Source: Datisca glomerata
Taxonomy: Eukaryota; Streptophyta; Magnoliopsida; Cucurbitales; Datiscaceae
Direction: 5' to 3'
NCBI GenBank assembly: GCA_003255025.1
Contig: QANY01005406.1
Location: 1 to 64,000 of the forward strand
Length of the DNA: 64,000 nt
Shown: piece by piece, positions 22,236 through 33,100 of the stretch
Numbering within the stretch: the first letter of the stretch is position 1
Layout of the letters: each line of letters starts with the position of its first letter
Position numbers and translations under genes: made by a program
Notes under the pieces: generated by a model
The model's input: only the letters and a program-made list of their open reading frames with translations
The model's database searches: none
What the model was told of the DNA's origin: nothing

Positions 22236-25200
22236 TGAGTTTTTCCTGCAAATATTCTCGGGTTAGAAAATCAGGAAGAGAATTCTGTTCACCTTTAATA
22301 TATTCAATATCAAAGTCAAAGATAGATAAAATGCTTTGCCATGATGCAAATATTTGTTTGGAAGCAAGATTTTGAACATCTTTTTTGAAAATCTGTTTTG
22401 CAGCAGAGCAGTCAACACGGATAAGAAAATGCTGGTTTAAAAGATCATCTTGAAATTTTAAAACACATTTTACAATGGCTAAACATTCTTGTTTAATTGT
22501 CGGATAATTTTTTGCTGGTCCTTTCCAAGTACCAGAAGTGAATCTTAATAATTCCTCTTTATGTGTTTGGGGATTTAACTGTTTCAGAATACCTCCATAT
22601 CCTAGGTTAGAGGCATCAGTTTCTACTATCTTATTCCATGTCGGGTGTGGTAAAGCTAAACAATGTAATTGTTGAATTTTAGCTTTAATGTGTTTAACTG
22701 CTAAAGTAAGATCTGATGTCCAAGGTATAGGTTTCTTCTGGAGTCTCTGATTTAATAAGGCAGTATCCTGAGCTAATTGAGGATAAAAATCTCGGATGTA
22801 ATTTAAACTACCTAGAAAACGTTGTAGTTGAGTTTTATCTTTTATTTCATCTGGAAATTTAGAAGCAAACTCTATACTACGGTTAATGGGAATAATAGTA
22901 CCATTAGATATGTTATGGCCTAAGAATCTAACGGTTGTTTGAAATAATTTCATTTTAGTAGCAGATAAGACTAAGCCATTTCTAATAATCACATGCTTAA
23001 AAATATTCAGATGCTTAAAGTGCTGGTCTATGGATGATGAGAAAATTAAGACATCATCAATGTAACAGATAATGAAAGCAGTATAAGCATTGAAAATATC
23101 ATTCATTATATGCTGGAATTCAGATGGACCATTTTTAACACCAAATGGTAAAACATTCCATTCAAAATGGCCAAAAGGTACAGTAAAGGCAGTTTTATAC
23201 CTATCAGCTTCAGCTATTTGGATTTGCCAGAATCCTGATTTCAGATCAAATTTCGAAAAGATCACAGAATCATAAAGTCTATCTAACAGATCTTTTTTAT
23301 TCGGAATTGGATATCTAATCCATTTTAATGCATCATTTAACGGTTTATAGTTGATCACTAATCTAGGTAATCCTCTTTCTATCTCAGCATTTTTATTAAC
23401 ATAGAAACCAGTACAACTCCAAGGAGATTTACTGGGTCTAATTAATTTCTTTGTTAGCAAAGATTCAATGTCAGTTTTGCAGAGTTCTAAATATTCCTTC
23501 TTCATTTGACTAGGTCTGGACTTAGTGGGAATATTCTTCTCATTGAAATCAGGTTGATATGGTAAAGAAATGACATGTTTCTTTCTATCCCAAAAAGCAT
23601 TAGGGATATCACTACATATTTCAGATTGGAATTCATGAAGAATATTTTGAATTTTCTTTTGAAGTTCTGGTTGTTGTATACGTTGGTCAATAGTTAAGAA
23701 GTGTATCTCTTTTTGGATTAAATTGATCTGATTGGTTTTATTATCAATCAGATGTCTGATAATATCAACTTCTTTAGTATACGGTTTGGAAATGAATTCA
23801 AAGGAAATGTCAACAGTATCTATAACTGTATGGATACCAGAGGTATCAATTCTGGTAATAGGCATAATTGAATTGAGAAAAGGATTGCCTAATATGATGC
23901 TTTGTGTCATATTCTTTATGAGCACAAATGAAGTAGGTATGCAAACTCCCTGTTTGCAGATAAGCGCTTCTGGTATTTTGTATTGAATTCTCATAGAATT
24001 CCCACTGGCGCTAGTAAGAGATTGAGTAGTTGTATGAAAATATTTTAAAGGAATTAATCCTTCATGAATACAGTTCATATCAGCACCACTATCTATTAAG
24101 ACAACGGCGTCAGTTATGAGGAAATCAGGTTTGATTACTAAAGTAATCTTAGTATACCATTTCTGAAAAGTTACCTGGTTAAGAAGGAAGAGATACGGAT
24201 TATTTTCTTTTGTCTGATCTGGCGAGATCTGACAAGTCTGATCTGGGGAAGTCAAAGTTTGACTTTGACTAGGAGAAGGCTGATCTGGTGAAGTCAAAGG
24301 TTGACTTTGACTTTGACCTGGCTGATCTGATGAAGGCAGATCTGAGAACAATAAAGGGGCTTTCCCTTTGGCTGTAGACTGTTTGAAGAGATTTAACTCG
24401 TGAGAAAAGATTTGCTGTGTAGTCTTTAACTGCTGGATGTCAGATTTAATAAGATTAATTTCCATCTTTAGATCAGATATGGTTACGGGTTTGTGAGGGA
24501 TGTATTCCTGTTGAATACGATTTAATAATTCTTTCATACTGTAGTTTTCTACAGGTTTGATTTCAGGAGTGGAGTATTCTTTGTAACAAGTTTCTAGAAA
24601 CTTGAGTTTCATCTCCGGATCAGTGATTTGATCAGCTGTGGCAAGAAGAGATCGTTGAGTGTCGGTTAAAACATTTAGACCTGGTCCTTTCAGATCTAAA
24701 CCGTTCATCTCAACTATTGCCTTCCAATAGTTAGATTCGGTTATAGCATTGCAGTTCTTAGAGCTGCAACAAGGTTGATCAGGTTGTTCAGAAGTGACAG
24801 AGGAATCAGATTCAGATGCAGAAATATATGCAACGTCATCATCTGAATTGGTGGTAGAACTGTCTTCAGAGAGGCAGTTCAGAATCTTCTGTTGGGTTTC
24901 TTCATCGAGAGCTAACTCATGAAGTTTTCTTTTGAATTTAGATCGGCATTTGTTGGCAAAGTGTCCAGTTAATCCACACTTATAACAGACAGCTTTGAGT
25001 TTACTGTTATGAGACTTCTGATGTGGTGGAGGTCTATATTTGGGTTCTTTATGTCTGAATTTCTTCTTGGAGAAGTATTTTTTATGCGGTTTAGGATGCT
25101 TTGAAGAAATCCTAGGAGGTTTGGATGAAGAAGTGGTTGGGTAATGAATTTTTGTGTCATAGGCAAATTGATCACAAAATTCACCTAATTCTTTTCTGTT

Positions 25201-26808
25201 GTCCAAATTCTGATTCTTCATCATCTGTTGAAGTTTCATGTCATTGCATAAGCCTAGTCCTTCTTCAATGACTAGGGCAATGAGATGTCCATAAGTATAT
25301 TGATCATATGGAATATCCATTTGATCATGCTTATCTCGGAGTTTTCTTCTTACTCTTTCAGCAAAAAGACTTGGGAGGCCATCAATGAATTTTGCCTTCC
25401 AATGTTCATTGTTTGCGTCACTTCTCTGCATGACTTTCATAAGAAAGACATCCTTATACCATCTGAAGTGAGTCAGAGAAGGGCATCTCAGGTTTTGGAG
25501 GAGTTCTCTGTGTCTATCAGTATTGACAATTCCTGGGCCAAGGAAATGATGGATAATGGATTGGGCCAGGGTATAACAAGCATCTTCAGTTCTGGTATGA
25601 GTACCAGTGATCGGGTCAATATGAATTTTGAAAGAGTCTAAGATTTCTTGGCGTTGACTTTCAGTGAGACAATTGTCCCACCAGCCTTTCAGTATTCCTG
25701 TGAAACCATTGACCAGGAATCTACAGATCTGGTGATCTGTATTATCATTCTGTTTACAGACAGAAGAATACATGATCATTTGGTGGATGGTCTCAAAGAC
25801 CTGGTATTCTGTTTTTCCATCTATATTCCATTCATAGATGGTTTTCCCATGATAAGATTTCTGAGAATGAAGAAAGTCTTCTTCATAAAGAATATCTTGG
25901 GGAGTAGGTCTAGGGTAATAATACCTACTTGGTCCAGTTAAAGCCGTACGAGTCGTAGGTCTTTTGGAATAGTTAGAAGAGAGTTTGTTGAGGGAATCAT
26001 CAAAATTCTTCTGAATGTCAAGAATTTGAGAAAGTGAATACTCTTCTGGTTCATCAGGATTTGGTGCATCCTGATTCATCATGTTCAGCTGTCCTGAGGA
26101 TGATTCAGGTGTGGTCTTATCAGGTGTTGAGATCTTTAAATTCTTGATCTTATCCATAATGGATTCCATGAAGTCTTCCTCCTTCTTACTGGATTTTAAT
26201 TTAAAATTCTGGACATCTAAAGGAGGTTTAAGAGTAACTGGTTCTATCATTAATTTAGGTTTATCAGTTGGAGGAGTTTTAGATTGAGTCTCCTGGATTT
26301 GAGAAACCTGTTCCTCTATCCTAGTTAACTGAGTTCCTACAGTTTGAAGGAAGAGGTTTGTGTAATTGTTCTGTTTAGTTACAGGCACAATATCTTTTAC
26401 CTTAACAATATCCTGATGGTTGGTTTTATCTGGCACCTCAGTATAGGGGTTAATGACCAAAGGTTTTTGGTTACCTTGTCCTGGAGCCAGTTCTAAAGAT
26501 AAAGGTGGTGGATGAATAGCTTGATAAGTCCTACCAGTAGTGGTAATCCAAGTTTTCTGGATGTTGGTGAGAACCTGTAACTGTTGGTCATCCTTAATTT
26601 TAACTCTTTGAGTAAGCTGGTAATACCATTCAGGGAAAGACTGAAGGGATTGATTCTGTTCTAATTGGAAGTAGTACAGATTCTTAAGATCTAAGAGCTG
26701 TTGAGGATTATGGTTGGAGAAATACCAATCACGAAAATCCTTATATTTTGGTTGCATAAACTCCTGGTGAAGACTTTGTCTCAACATGCTATTGGGTGTA
26801 AAATCCAT
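22225..26808 (-). CDS. Pararetroviral polyprotein: capsid, protease, RT, RNase H
   Basis: An uninterrupted 1527-residue frame starts at the ATG directly after the movement-protein stop. The N-terminal 300 residues are Gln/Thr/Pro-rich with no known domain. Residues about 300-560 resemble a caulimovirid capsid core (GLPSLFAERVRRKL). A CCHC zinc knuckle, CYKCGLTGHFANKC, spans residues 608-621 after a Lys/His-rich basic stretch. The aspartic protease has LIDSGAD with catalytic D906. RT spans about 1110-1290 with YIDDVLIF at 1249-1256, and RNase H begins about 1390 with D1398 in ETDASNLGYGG. There is no integrase domain, as in all caulimovirids. Active-site residues are all kept, so the reading frame at least looks capable of coding. 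It would drive capsid formation and reverse transcription of the pregenomic RNA. Confidence 0.92.
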   Translation of the reverse strand: MDFTPNSMLRQSLHQEFMQPKYKDFRDWYFSNHNPQQLLDLKNLYYFQLEQNQSLQSFPEWYYQLTQRVKIKDDQQLQVLTNIQKTWITTTGRTYQAIHPPPLSLELAPGQGNQKPLVINPYTEVPDKTNHQDIVKVKDIVPVTKQNNYTNLFLQTVGTQLTRIEEQVSQIQETQSKTPPTDKPKLMIEPVTLKPPLDVQNFKLKSSKKEEDFMESIMDKIKNLKISTPDKTTPESSSGQLNMMNQDAPNPDEPEEYSLSQILDIQKNFDDSLNKLSSNYSKRPTTRTALTGPSRYYYPRPTPQDILYEEDFLHSQKSYHGKTIYEWNIDGKTEYQVFETIHQMIMYSSVCKQNDNTDHQICRFLVNGFTGILKGWWDNCLTESQRQEILDSFKIHIDPITGTHTRTEDACYTLAQSIIHHFLGPGIVNTDRHRELLQNLRCPSLTHFRWYKDVFLMKVMQRSDANNEHWKAKFIDGLPSLFAERVRRKLRDKHDQMDIPYDQYTYGHLIALVIEEGLGLCNDMKLQQMMKNQNLDNRKELGEFCDQFAYDTKIHYPTTSSSKPPRISSKHPKPHKKYFSKKKFRHKEPKYRPPPHQKSHNSKLKAVCYKCGLTGHFANKCRSKFKRKLHELALDEETQQKILNCLSEDSSTTNSDDDVAYISASESDSSVTSEQPDQPCCSSKNCNAITESNYWKAIVEMNGLDLKGPGLNVLTDTQRSLLATADQITDPEMKLKFLETCYKEYSTPEIKPVENYSMKELLNRIQQEYIPHKPVTISDLKMEINLIKSDIQQLKTTQQIFSHELNLFKQSTAKGKAPLLFSDLPSSDQPGQSQSQPLTSPDQPSPSQSQTLTSPDQTCQISPDQTKENNPYLFLLNQVTFQKWYTKITLVIKPDFLITDAVVLIDSGADMNCIHEGLIPLKYFHTTTQSLTSASGNSMRIQYKIPEALICKQGVCIPTSFVLIKNMTQSIILGNPFLNSIMPITRIDTSGIHTVIDTVDISFEFISKPYTKEVDIIRHLIDNKTNQINLIQKEIHFLTIDQRIQQPELQKKIQNILHEFQSEICSDIPNAFWDRKKHVISLPYQPDFNEKNIPTKSRPSQMKKEYLELCKTDIESLLTKKLIRPSKSPWSCTGFYVNKNAEIERGLPRLVINYKPLNDALKWIRYPIPNKKDLLDRLYDSVIFSKFDLKSGFWQIQIAEADRYKTAFTVPFGHFEWNVLPFGVKNGPSEFQHIMNDIFNAYTAFIICYIDDVLIFSSSIDQHFKHLNIFKHVIIRNGLVLSATKMKLFQTTVRFLGHNISNGTIIPINRSIEFASKFPDEIKDKTQLQRFLGSLNYIRDFYPQLAQDTALLNQRLQKKPIPWTSDLTLAVKHIKAKIQQLHCLALPHPTWNKIVETDASNLGYGGILKQLNPQTHKEELLRFTSGTWKGPAKNYPTIKQECLAIVKCVLKFQDDLLNQHFLIRVDCSAAKQIFKKDVQNLASKQIFASWQSILSIFDFDIEYIKGEQNSLPDFLTREYLQEKLNDE

Positions 26809-27891
26809 TTAAATGTTGAATTGCATGTCACTTGCAGTTGGGCTTAGAGGCCTTCTGTTGATGGTGGATTCATACATACCATGAGGAATCTGATTGTCGC
26901 TGATATGAATTCCTCTAATCTGATCCTCCGGGGGGAAAAATTGATCAGATTCCTCTGATCTAGAGGCAGCAGTGAAAGAGGCCCGAGAAGATTCGGGGAG
27001 ATCAACCTGATAAGGAGGTACAGTTTGGCGACTAAGGCTAGAAGAACTTCTAGTCAGAGGTAGAGGTGGTTTGTGAAAACGAAGATAAACATTACCACCA
27101 TGAGTTTGGATGACATCATCCAAAGATTGTCGAATGACTGGTCTGGTAGGGACAGCCTGGGGAATTTGCCAGGTGTCAGGAAAGGTGATGTCAGACCAGG
27201 GAATCATACGAGGAACATCCACTTGGTTGTTGAATAGATTCGTATCTATTAGGACTGTATGTCCTTGCTCACTTTGCTTTCTGGTGTAAGGATTCAAGGT
27301 TGTTAAAACCTTAAGATGAATCCTAAAGAGGATAGCAAAGGGAGATGATCCTGGTAGATAATCATAGCCATGCGATTGAACGCGTAGTTCAAGTACTTTG
27401 GCTAGATTATTGTCAGATAAAGCAATACTTAAATTTGGATAAATATTAAAATAAATAGGTCCATGAGATAAACTAGTCTCTATGGCTCCCATAAGAGAAG
27501 CTTTCCAGTTTAAACACCTACCATCTCTAAGGGTGCATTGTATGCTGGTGTTCTGTCCTAACAGAGTTAAAGGTTTTAATGCAATTTGCACTAAGCCTAT
27601 ATGAACATACTTATATTTTTGCATGAATGGATATAAATCATGCAGATGTAACAGATATAAAACATCATCATTATGCTGTAATGGAATGGCATACTCAAAT
27701 GTTTTAATGATTTTACGGCTAGTGAAATCAAAGGTTCCAATTTTATAAATTGTGTCTGGTTTAACCTTAGGGATTGTCCATTTATCTAAGGCTTCTTTTA
27801 CATCTTGATATGCAATTAATTCAGTTACCTCAGAAGTGGAGGCTACAGTATTTGCTACGGATTGTATAGATGCAGAACTGAGTTCAGACAT
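26809..27891 (-). CDS. Pararetroviral movement protein (30K superfamily)
   Basis: An open frame of 360 residues, the first after the primer-binding site; its ATG lies about 66 bp downstream of that site. Residues about 35-215 show the hydrophobic beta-strand pattern of 30K movement proteins, including the conserved aspartate region IALSDNNLAKVLELRVQSHG and LPGSSPFAILFRIHLKVL. The last 130 residues are Ser/Arg/Pro-rich and probably disordered. Such proteins form tubules or enlarge plasmodesmata for cell-to-cell spread. The stop TAA touches the ATG of the polyprotein (TAAATG), consistent with coupled reinitiation. I infer the family from the strand pattern and position; no database check was possible. 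Confidence 0.75.
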   Translation of the reverse strand: MSELSSASIQSVANTVASTSEVTELIAYQDVKEALDKWTIPKVKPDTIYKIGTFDFTSRKIIKTFEYAIPLQHNDDVLYLLHLHDLYPFMQKYKYVHIGLVQIALKPLTLLGQNTSIQCTLRDGRCLNWKASLMGAIETSLSHGPIYFNIYPNLSIALSDNNLAKVLELRVQSHGYDYLPGSSPFAILFRIHLKVLTTLNPYTRKQSEQGHTVLIDTNLFNNQVDVPRMIPWSDITFPDTWQIPQAVPTRPVIRQSLDDVIQTHGGNVYLRFHKPPLPLTRSSSSLSRQTVPPYQVDLPESSRASFTAASRSEESDQFFPPEDQIRGIHISDNQIPHGMYESTINRRPLSPTASDMQFNI

Positions 27892-27956
27892 GTTTATGTG
27901 TGACCATGCATGCTTAATGTAAAAGGGATATAAACAGTACTATAACCAAGACTAAT

Positions 27957-27972
27957 CATGGCTTTGATACCA
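27957..27972 (-). other. Primer-binding site (tRNA-iMet type) of the pararetrovirus
   Basis: TGGTATCAAAGCCATG on the viral-sense strand differs at one base from the canonical TGGTATCAGAGC core used by caulimovirids. It sits about 15 bp inside the right end of the integrated copy, so the linear form is opened close to the minus-strand start. Confidence 0.8.
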
Positions 27973-27984
27973 AGCGGGGGCTAA

Positions 27985-27988
<4 letters not shown>

Positions 27989-28014
<26 letters not shown>
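27989..28014. repeat. (TA)n tract at right end of the pararetrovirus
   Basis: About 12 TA units, the counterpart of 20279-20300. Confidence 0.9.
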
Positions 28015-28015
<1 letters not shown>

Positions 28016-28109
28016 TCCCCTAGCTCATCAACTAATATTGGAACTCCAATTAATATATATATATTCCCCTAGCTCATCAACTAATATTGGAACTCCAATT
28101 AATATTAAT
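28012..28109. repeat. 49-bp tandem duplication beside the viral insertion
   Basis: TATTCCCCTAGCTCATCAAC, then TAATATTGGAACTCCAATTA, occurs twice with an offset of 49 bp; each copy ends in a short TA run. It was probably formed during or after insertion into the TA tract. Confidence 0.9.
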
Positions 28110-29831
28110 ATTTAACACTTTTTTTAATTTTGGGCTGAGGAAATGAGAATGACTTGTGGTAGTCTGACCCCAGGAGTATGCCAAAAGCCCAAGGGGACAG
28201 AGGGTGTTTCTCATATTATAAACCAATCTACAACCAAATCTGATATCTGATTTAATATGAATGCTACTGGCAGTGAGGCTGTCACACAGAAATAAACTCA
28301 AATCCTAATTTTAGTTGAATCTCAGATCCACTATTCAATCGCTAATTTTCCAGCTTTAGAAAATTATTCTCACTCATATATTCTTACACAAATATTGAAT
28401 ATCATTCTTACACAAACATTGAATTAAATGTCAATTTACTTTACTTTAATATTCGACATATAAAACTTTTTGAGGAAATCACCCAGATATATTTTATTTT
28501 CTTTCATCGACAGTCTACAATATTATTTCAAAATTACTATGACATTAAAATCATCTTAAAATTTATAAGAGACTTCAATGCTTTAAGATAATCTTGAAGC
28601 TTACAAGATTATCTTAAACCTTAAAAGATAATCTCAAAGTCTACGAAGTACATTAAATGAGGTTCAAATCCATATACAAATAGATGGATCTTCTCAACAT
28701 CGCTGGGGATAGTAGCCTTGGTCAATTACATTCATATATGAGTGTATGTCTATGAATTTCCTCCTAACGTGTATTTAGCATAAGAAACGGTGATACTGAT
28801 AATCTAACAAAAATCCAACGTCAAAAAGGATAATTTCTTGTACGTTTTGGTAATCTTTTTTTACGCATTAGATTTATGAAGTAAATGATAAGAAGAAGAA
28901 TTATCTATGGTCAACAATCATCATGATAAATACAATTTCTCCTGTTATGATAATTTAATTTCTAATATAACGACCACATGATTGGATGACGTAGCATATG
29001 AGGCCTCCCTATGATATTTTACATTGACTCTACAAGAATGTCAAGCACATTGAATTGGTAGCCTGGTTAGTAATATAAGTTTAAATTCCATAAATTTTTC
29101 ATTTTGCCGTGACAAAAAAACAATATTGAATTTGTAATTTTGCCAAACAAAAAATTAAAATAATTTTTGGTGAGATCGAGATATATGTATGTGTCATCAT
29201 ATTCAGTGTTTAATTATTATTTTTTGTAATGAGATGAATCTCTCTTCTTATCATTTAAAAAAAAAGATAATGATATCCAATCTCAAATTAGTACAAATAC
29301 GTTTTTATCATAGATTTTCTTACAAACTTTCAGATTATTGGTGGACTAAAAATAGGAGTAATTTGAATACAGAATCTCATCATTAAACATAAGAGTCAAT
29401 TTTTATTACTGATTGATATGAGAATCTACCAATTTAGCAAATTCCCAAATCAGAAACATAACAAATTCAATTTGCTGATTACCAAATTGTTTGCTGAAGC
29501 ATTTGAGGGACATAATTTGGGCGTATTTAATAGACATAATAATATCTATTAATAATTATCTCTGACTTTGCGCGCGCTCTCTCTCCCCCCTCCCCTCCCT
29601 CAGTTGGCAATTGTCCATATATATCTCTCAACTTTCCACCTCTGGGTTTTCAGCTTCTATGGTCGCTGGTGGGGGTTTTTAATTGGACAACGGTACGCTG
29701 GTGGGGTTTAGTGGTGGGTGGCGGCTTTCTTCCTACATTTTTTATTAGATTTTATTTTTCAGTTAGGGAAGTGGAGAACAATTATTGGTTGGGTTTAGCT
29801 TGGAAAATTCATTTGCGAGTTCTATGAGAAA
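28110..29831. other. Intergenic DNA and 5' region of the RINGv gene
   Basis: AT-rich, no coding region recognised. It contains the hairpin at 28582-28618 and, from about 29570, a CT-rich block followed by the GT/GG-rich leader of the RINGv gene. No clear TATA box was chosen; a CATATATATC at about 29616 is one candidate. Confidence 0.5.
28582..28618. repeat. Perfect 15-bp inverted repeat with 7-base loop
   Basis: TTTAAGATAATCTTG, AAGCTTA, then CAAGATTATCTTAAA. The arms are exact. A related AAAGATAATCTCAAAG follows at about 28623. There is no coding context. Confidence 0.85.
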
Positions 29832-30044
29832 ATGGCAATTGGTGAACAATCCCTTTCTGAAAGAAACGATGAAGACGATTTCTCAAACAAATTTGATTCT
29901 TCAACTCAGAGGGTACTCCCTTGATTTTCTGTTGGTTAATTTCCTTTTTATAATCCTATAATCTTTAGTTCCTTGTGGCTAATTCTTTAATGGGTCTGTT
30001 ATTTTCTCAAATTTATCATCTGGGTAATTCTTAAAATCCATTTC

Positions 30045-30126
<82 letters not shown>

Positions 30127-33100
30127 CAGCTATTAGAATTTGTTTCACTTCATCTTAGAAATTAGCACCTTCTTGTGGTGAAGCTTTTCTTAGACAATAT
30201 CGATAAGAAATATTACAATTTGCTTAGCTTTTATAAGAACTGAATGGGTAAGTCGCTATATTAGTTTTAGCAACATAAATTCTGGCAAAATTCTGGAAGG
30301 AAGGAGCCCAAGGGACTTTTCATTTCTTATAATACACAGTATAGTTTTCGGTTGATTTTCATTGGAACACAAGGTGTAAAATTAAGCCGAAAATCTAAGA
30401 CTGCTAAGCTTTGACTGTGAGTTTCGTGTTTAGAGCATTCAAGTTTTGTATTCAGATGGATAAATTATGGAAATTGAGAAGATTAAATAGTTAAATTGTG
30501 GAGTTTGAGAAACTCTTAAATGACCATGTATGATCTGAACTTTTATGCGTCTCTCTGTTGTAGGGCATGTCTCAATTATTATCACCTAGCTCATCTGTAT
30601 CGTTTTTCCATGTGAAGAAAACATTTTATATATGATAGTTTTCTAGCTTGATCACTAAAGCTAACATGTTTACTGTGTAAAGTTTGCTGATCCATGGAAA
30701 TTTTTACTCTTGTTATCCACAGGTCGGAAATTCAGCTGAAATAAGCGAGGAAACAGCACCAGTTCGGCTCAGGGAAAGTCGAATCCTTGTCATGGACATA
30801 CCTGCAATAACGGTAGATCAGGAGGAAGGGGAAGACTTTGTACGATCGAACATGCCACAAACCCCAAGTCAAACTCCGAAAAGAGTGATTTTCTCCCCTT
30901 TATCCCACCCCAGTTTTGCCAAAGCCTATAGTTCCCCAAGCCCTTCACCTTCAAAAAATAAATCAACGATTAAAAACTTTCTCCCGAAATTAGGTTTCCT
31001 ATCTGGGAATAGTCCTTCAGATGTTGAGAAAACAGCAATCTTATCTGTTGGAGGTTCACCCACGAGGGTACAGCAGAAGTCTACAATTTCGAGGTCACTG
31101 TCTTTGACAAAACTTTTCACACCCAGAATGAAGAGAACGTCATCCTTACCTGTAACACCAATTACACATTCAAATCCCGAGTCTACTCATGGAGGCTGCA
31201 TGGCTGATCCACCAGGTAAGCTTAGCGAGTTTATAAAAATCATAATTTCTATTTAAAGTTCTATTTTGTGCATTATCTACTGGATATTAAATTTGGAATC
31301 ATGTTAGTAGTAGTAGTGCATAACTATTATGCAGCTAAGTTCATGTTAATATTACTTGCTATGCTTTACCATGTTCATATGACTTCAATTTGTTTTGTAG
31401 ATTGTTAAACCTTTACATTACCATTTCAGTTATTAATTCCATTGGAAATCATATAAGGGGAAGCTGATTGTGACATAGATCTTAGTTGCCTCCGTGTTCG
31501 AGATCATAACAAGATAGAAAAAAAAGTTGTAACTTCTCACCAAACAATGGATGCATAAGATGTAATTCGTCTTGTCTGAATAAGTGCTAGGATATTTATG
31601 TAAACGTTCACGTTTGGTCCTCCTTACTCTGTCCTTTGGTTCAATAAAATAAAAGTTCAGTGATTCTTCTGTGTTTCAGTGCATCCTCGTTATGATTATC
31701 TTTCTTTTTTGTAAATCATTTAAGTTTAAGACTTACATCAGAAGTTGGCATTCTATTTATCCACATTTTACTTGGTTCTTACAGAATTCCTCACTTTACA
31801 GAAAGGATGGACTCAACGACCCATTCACCGTTCACTCTCTGTCCCTGTGATTGACAAAGAAGGAAGTGTATCATCACGCGGTGGTGTTGTTCGTGTGGTC
31901 CCCACCCCTGCAAGAACAATCAAGGATCCTGAAGCAACCGAGAAAAAATCACCAGCACACAATACTGGTAACCTATCTAAAGTAATTTACTACTCAATAT
32001 ATATATATATGTTTGCTCAGTAACGTATGCCTTATCATAGTCTTATGGTTCAGATGGAGAGGATGATGGTGGTGAGAATATTCCCGAAGAAGAAGCAGTT
32101 TGTAGGATATGCTTGATTGAGCTGGCCGAGGATTCCGAGACCCTAAAGCTGGAATGTAGCTGCAAAGGTGAACTTGCATTGGCTCACCAAGAATGTGCTG
32201 TTAAATGGTTTAGTACCAAAGGGAATCGAATTTGTGATGTGTGCAAACAAGAAGTTCAAAATCTACCCGTTACCCTATTGCGAGTCCAAAACATGCAAGG
32301 CTTCAACTCTCAAGGGCGTAGAATTGAGCAAGCCGAGTTTACTCAGTACAGGTAAATTAAGATTTTCTACTGCAGGAAGATGGGATTGTTTTTTTTAAAT
32401 ATATGAAAAGCAAAAAACAATCTTGATTTAAAGATGGTAAAACTGAAGTTTTTTTGCAAAATTGGGCAGGGTTTGGCAGGATGTTCCCGTTCTAGTCATA
32501 GTCAGCATGCTTGCTTACTTCGGTTTTATCGAGCAGCTTCTGGTAAGCTTAGAAAGTCATAGTTTGTATCTCTAAATCTCTATAAGAGTTCCTAATATCA
32601 GAAAAGTGTTCAGGTTGGAAAATTGGGATCAGGGGCAGTTGCCATCTCTCTTCCATTTTCCTGCATATTGGGTCTTCTTGCATCAATGACAGCTACAACT
32701 ATGGGTATATAGCTAAGACTGTTATCTTTTACTATTAAATTCAAAAGATAATTTGTTTACTATAGCAAGTATTACTCTAAACTCCATTTAATCCTCTCGT
32801 TTTCGTTGCTAGTGTGGAAGAAATACGTCTGGATTTACGCGACGGCTCAATTTGTTCTAGTTGTTTCATCTGCCCAGCTTTTCTACTTGATTGTAAGCTT
32901 ATTTTTCTCATTCAAATTTTACGTAAATTTCTGTTAGAAATCAATGCAGTATGTGATAAGTCGATAGGAAAGAGTTCCACCAAAATTCATTAATAAGCTT
33001 GAATATGCAGCTACATATGCAAGCGGTTTTATCTGTGCTTCTTGCGACATTTTCTGGGTTTGGAATTACAATGTGTGTAAGTTCAATAATCGTTGAGATA

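Larger units (their letters stand above)
20301..27986 (-). mobile_element. Endogenous pararetrovirus (Caulimoviridae), near full length with open frames
   Basis: About 7.7 kb on the minus strand carries, in order: a tRNA-Met-type primer-binding site (27957-27972); a 30K-type movement protein; a polyprotein with capsid, zinc knuckle, aspartic protease, RT and RNase H but no integrase; an RG-rich protein; and an intergenic region with TATA box and poly(A) signal. Lack of LTRs and integrase, the movement protein and the TA-repeat location fit an integrated caulimovirid. Size and TA preference recall florendoviruses; petuvirus-like is an alternative. In the members I know of in those two genera the movement protein is fused to the polyprotein, here it is a separate ORF. 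No stop or frameshift interrupts any of the three frames. Confidence 0.9.

Noticed and set aside
22225..26808. Reading the long polyprotein as a Ty3/gypsy retrotransposon
   Set aside because: There is no integrase and no LTRs; a movement protein precedes it, and the primer site, TATA and poly(A) order are those of caulimovirids.
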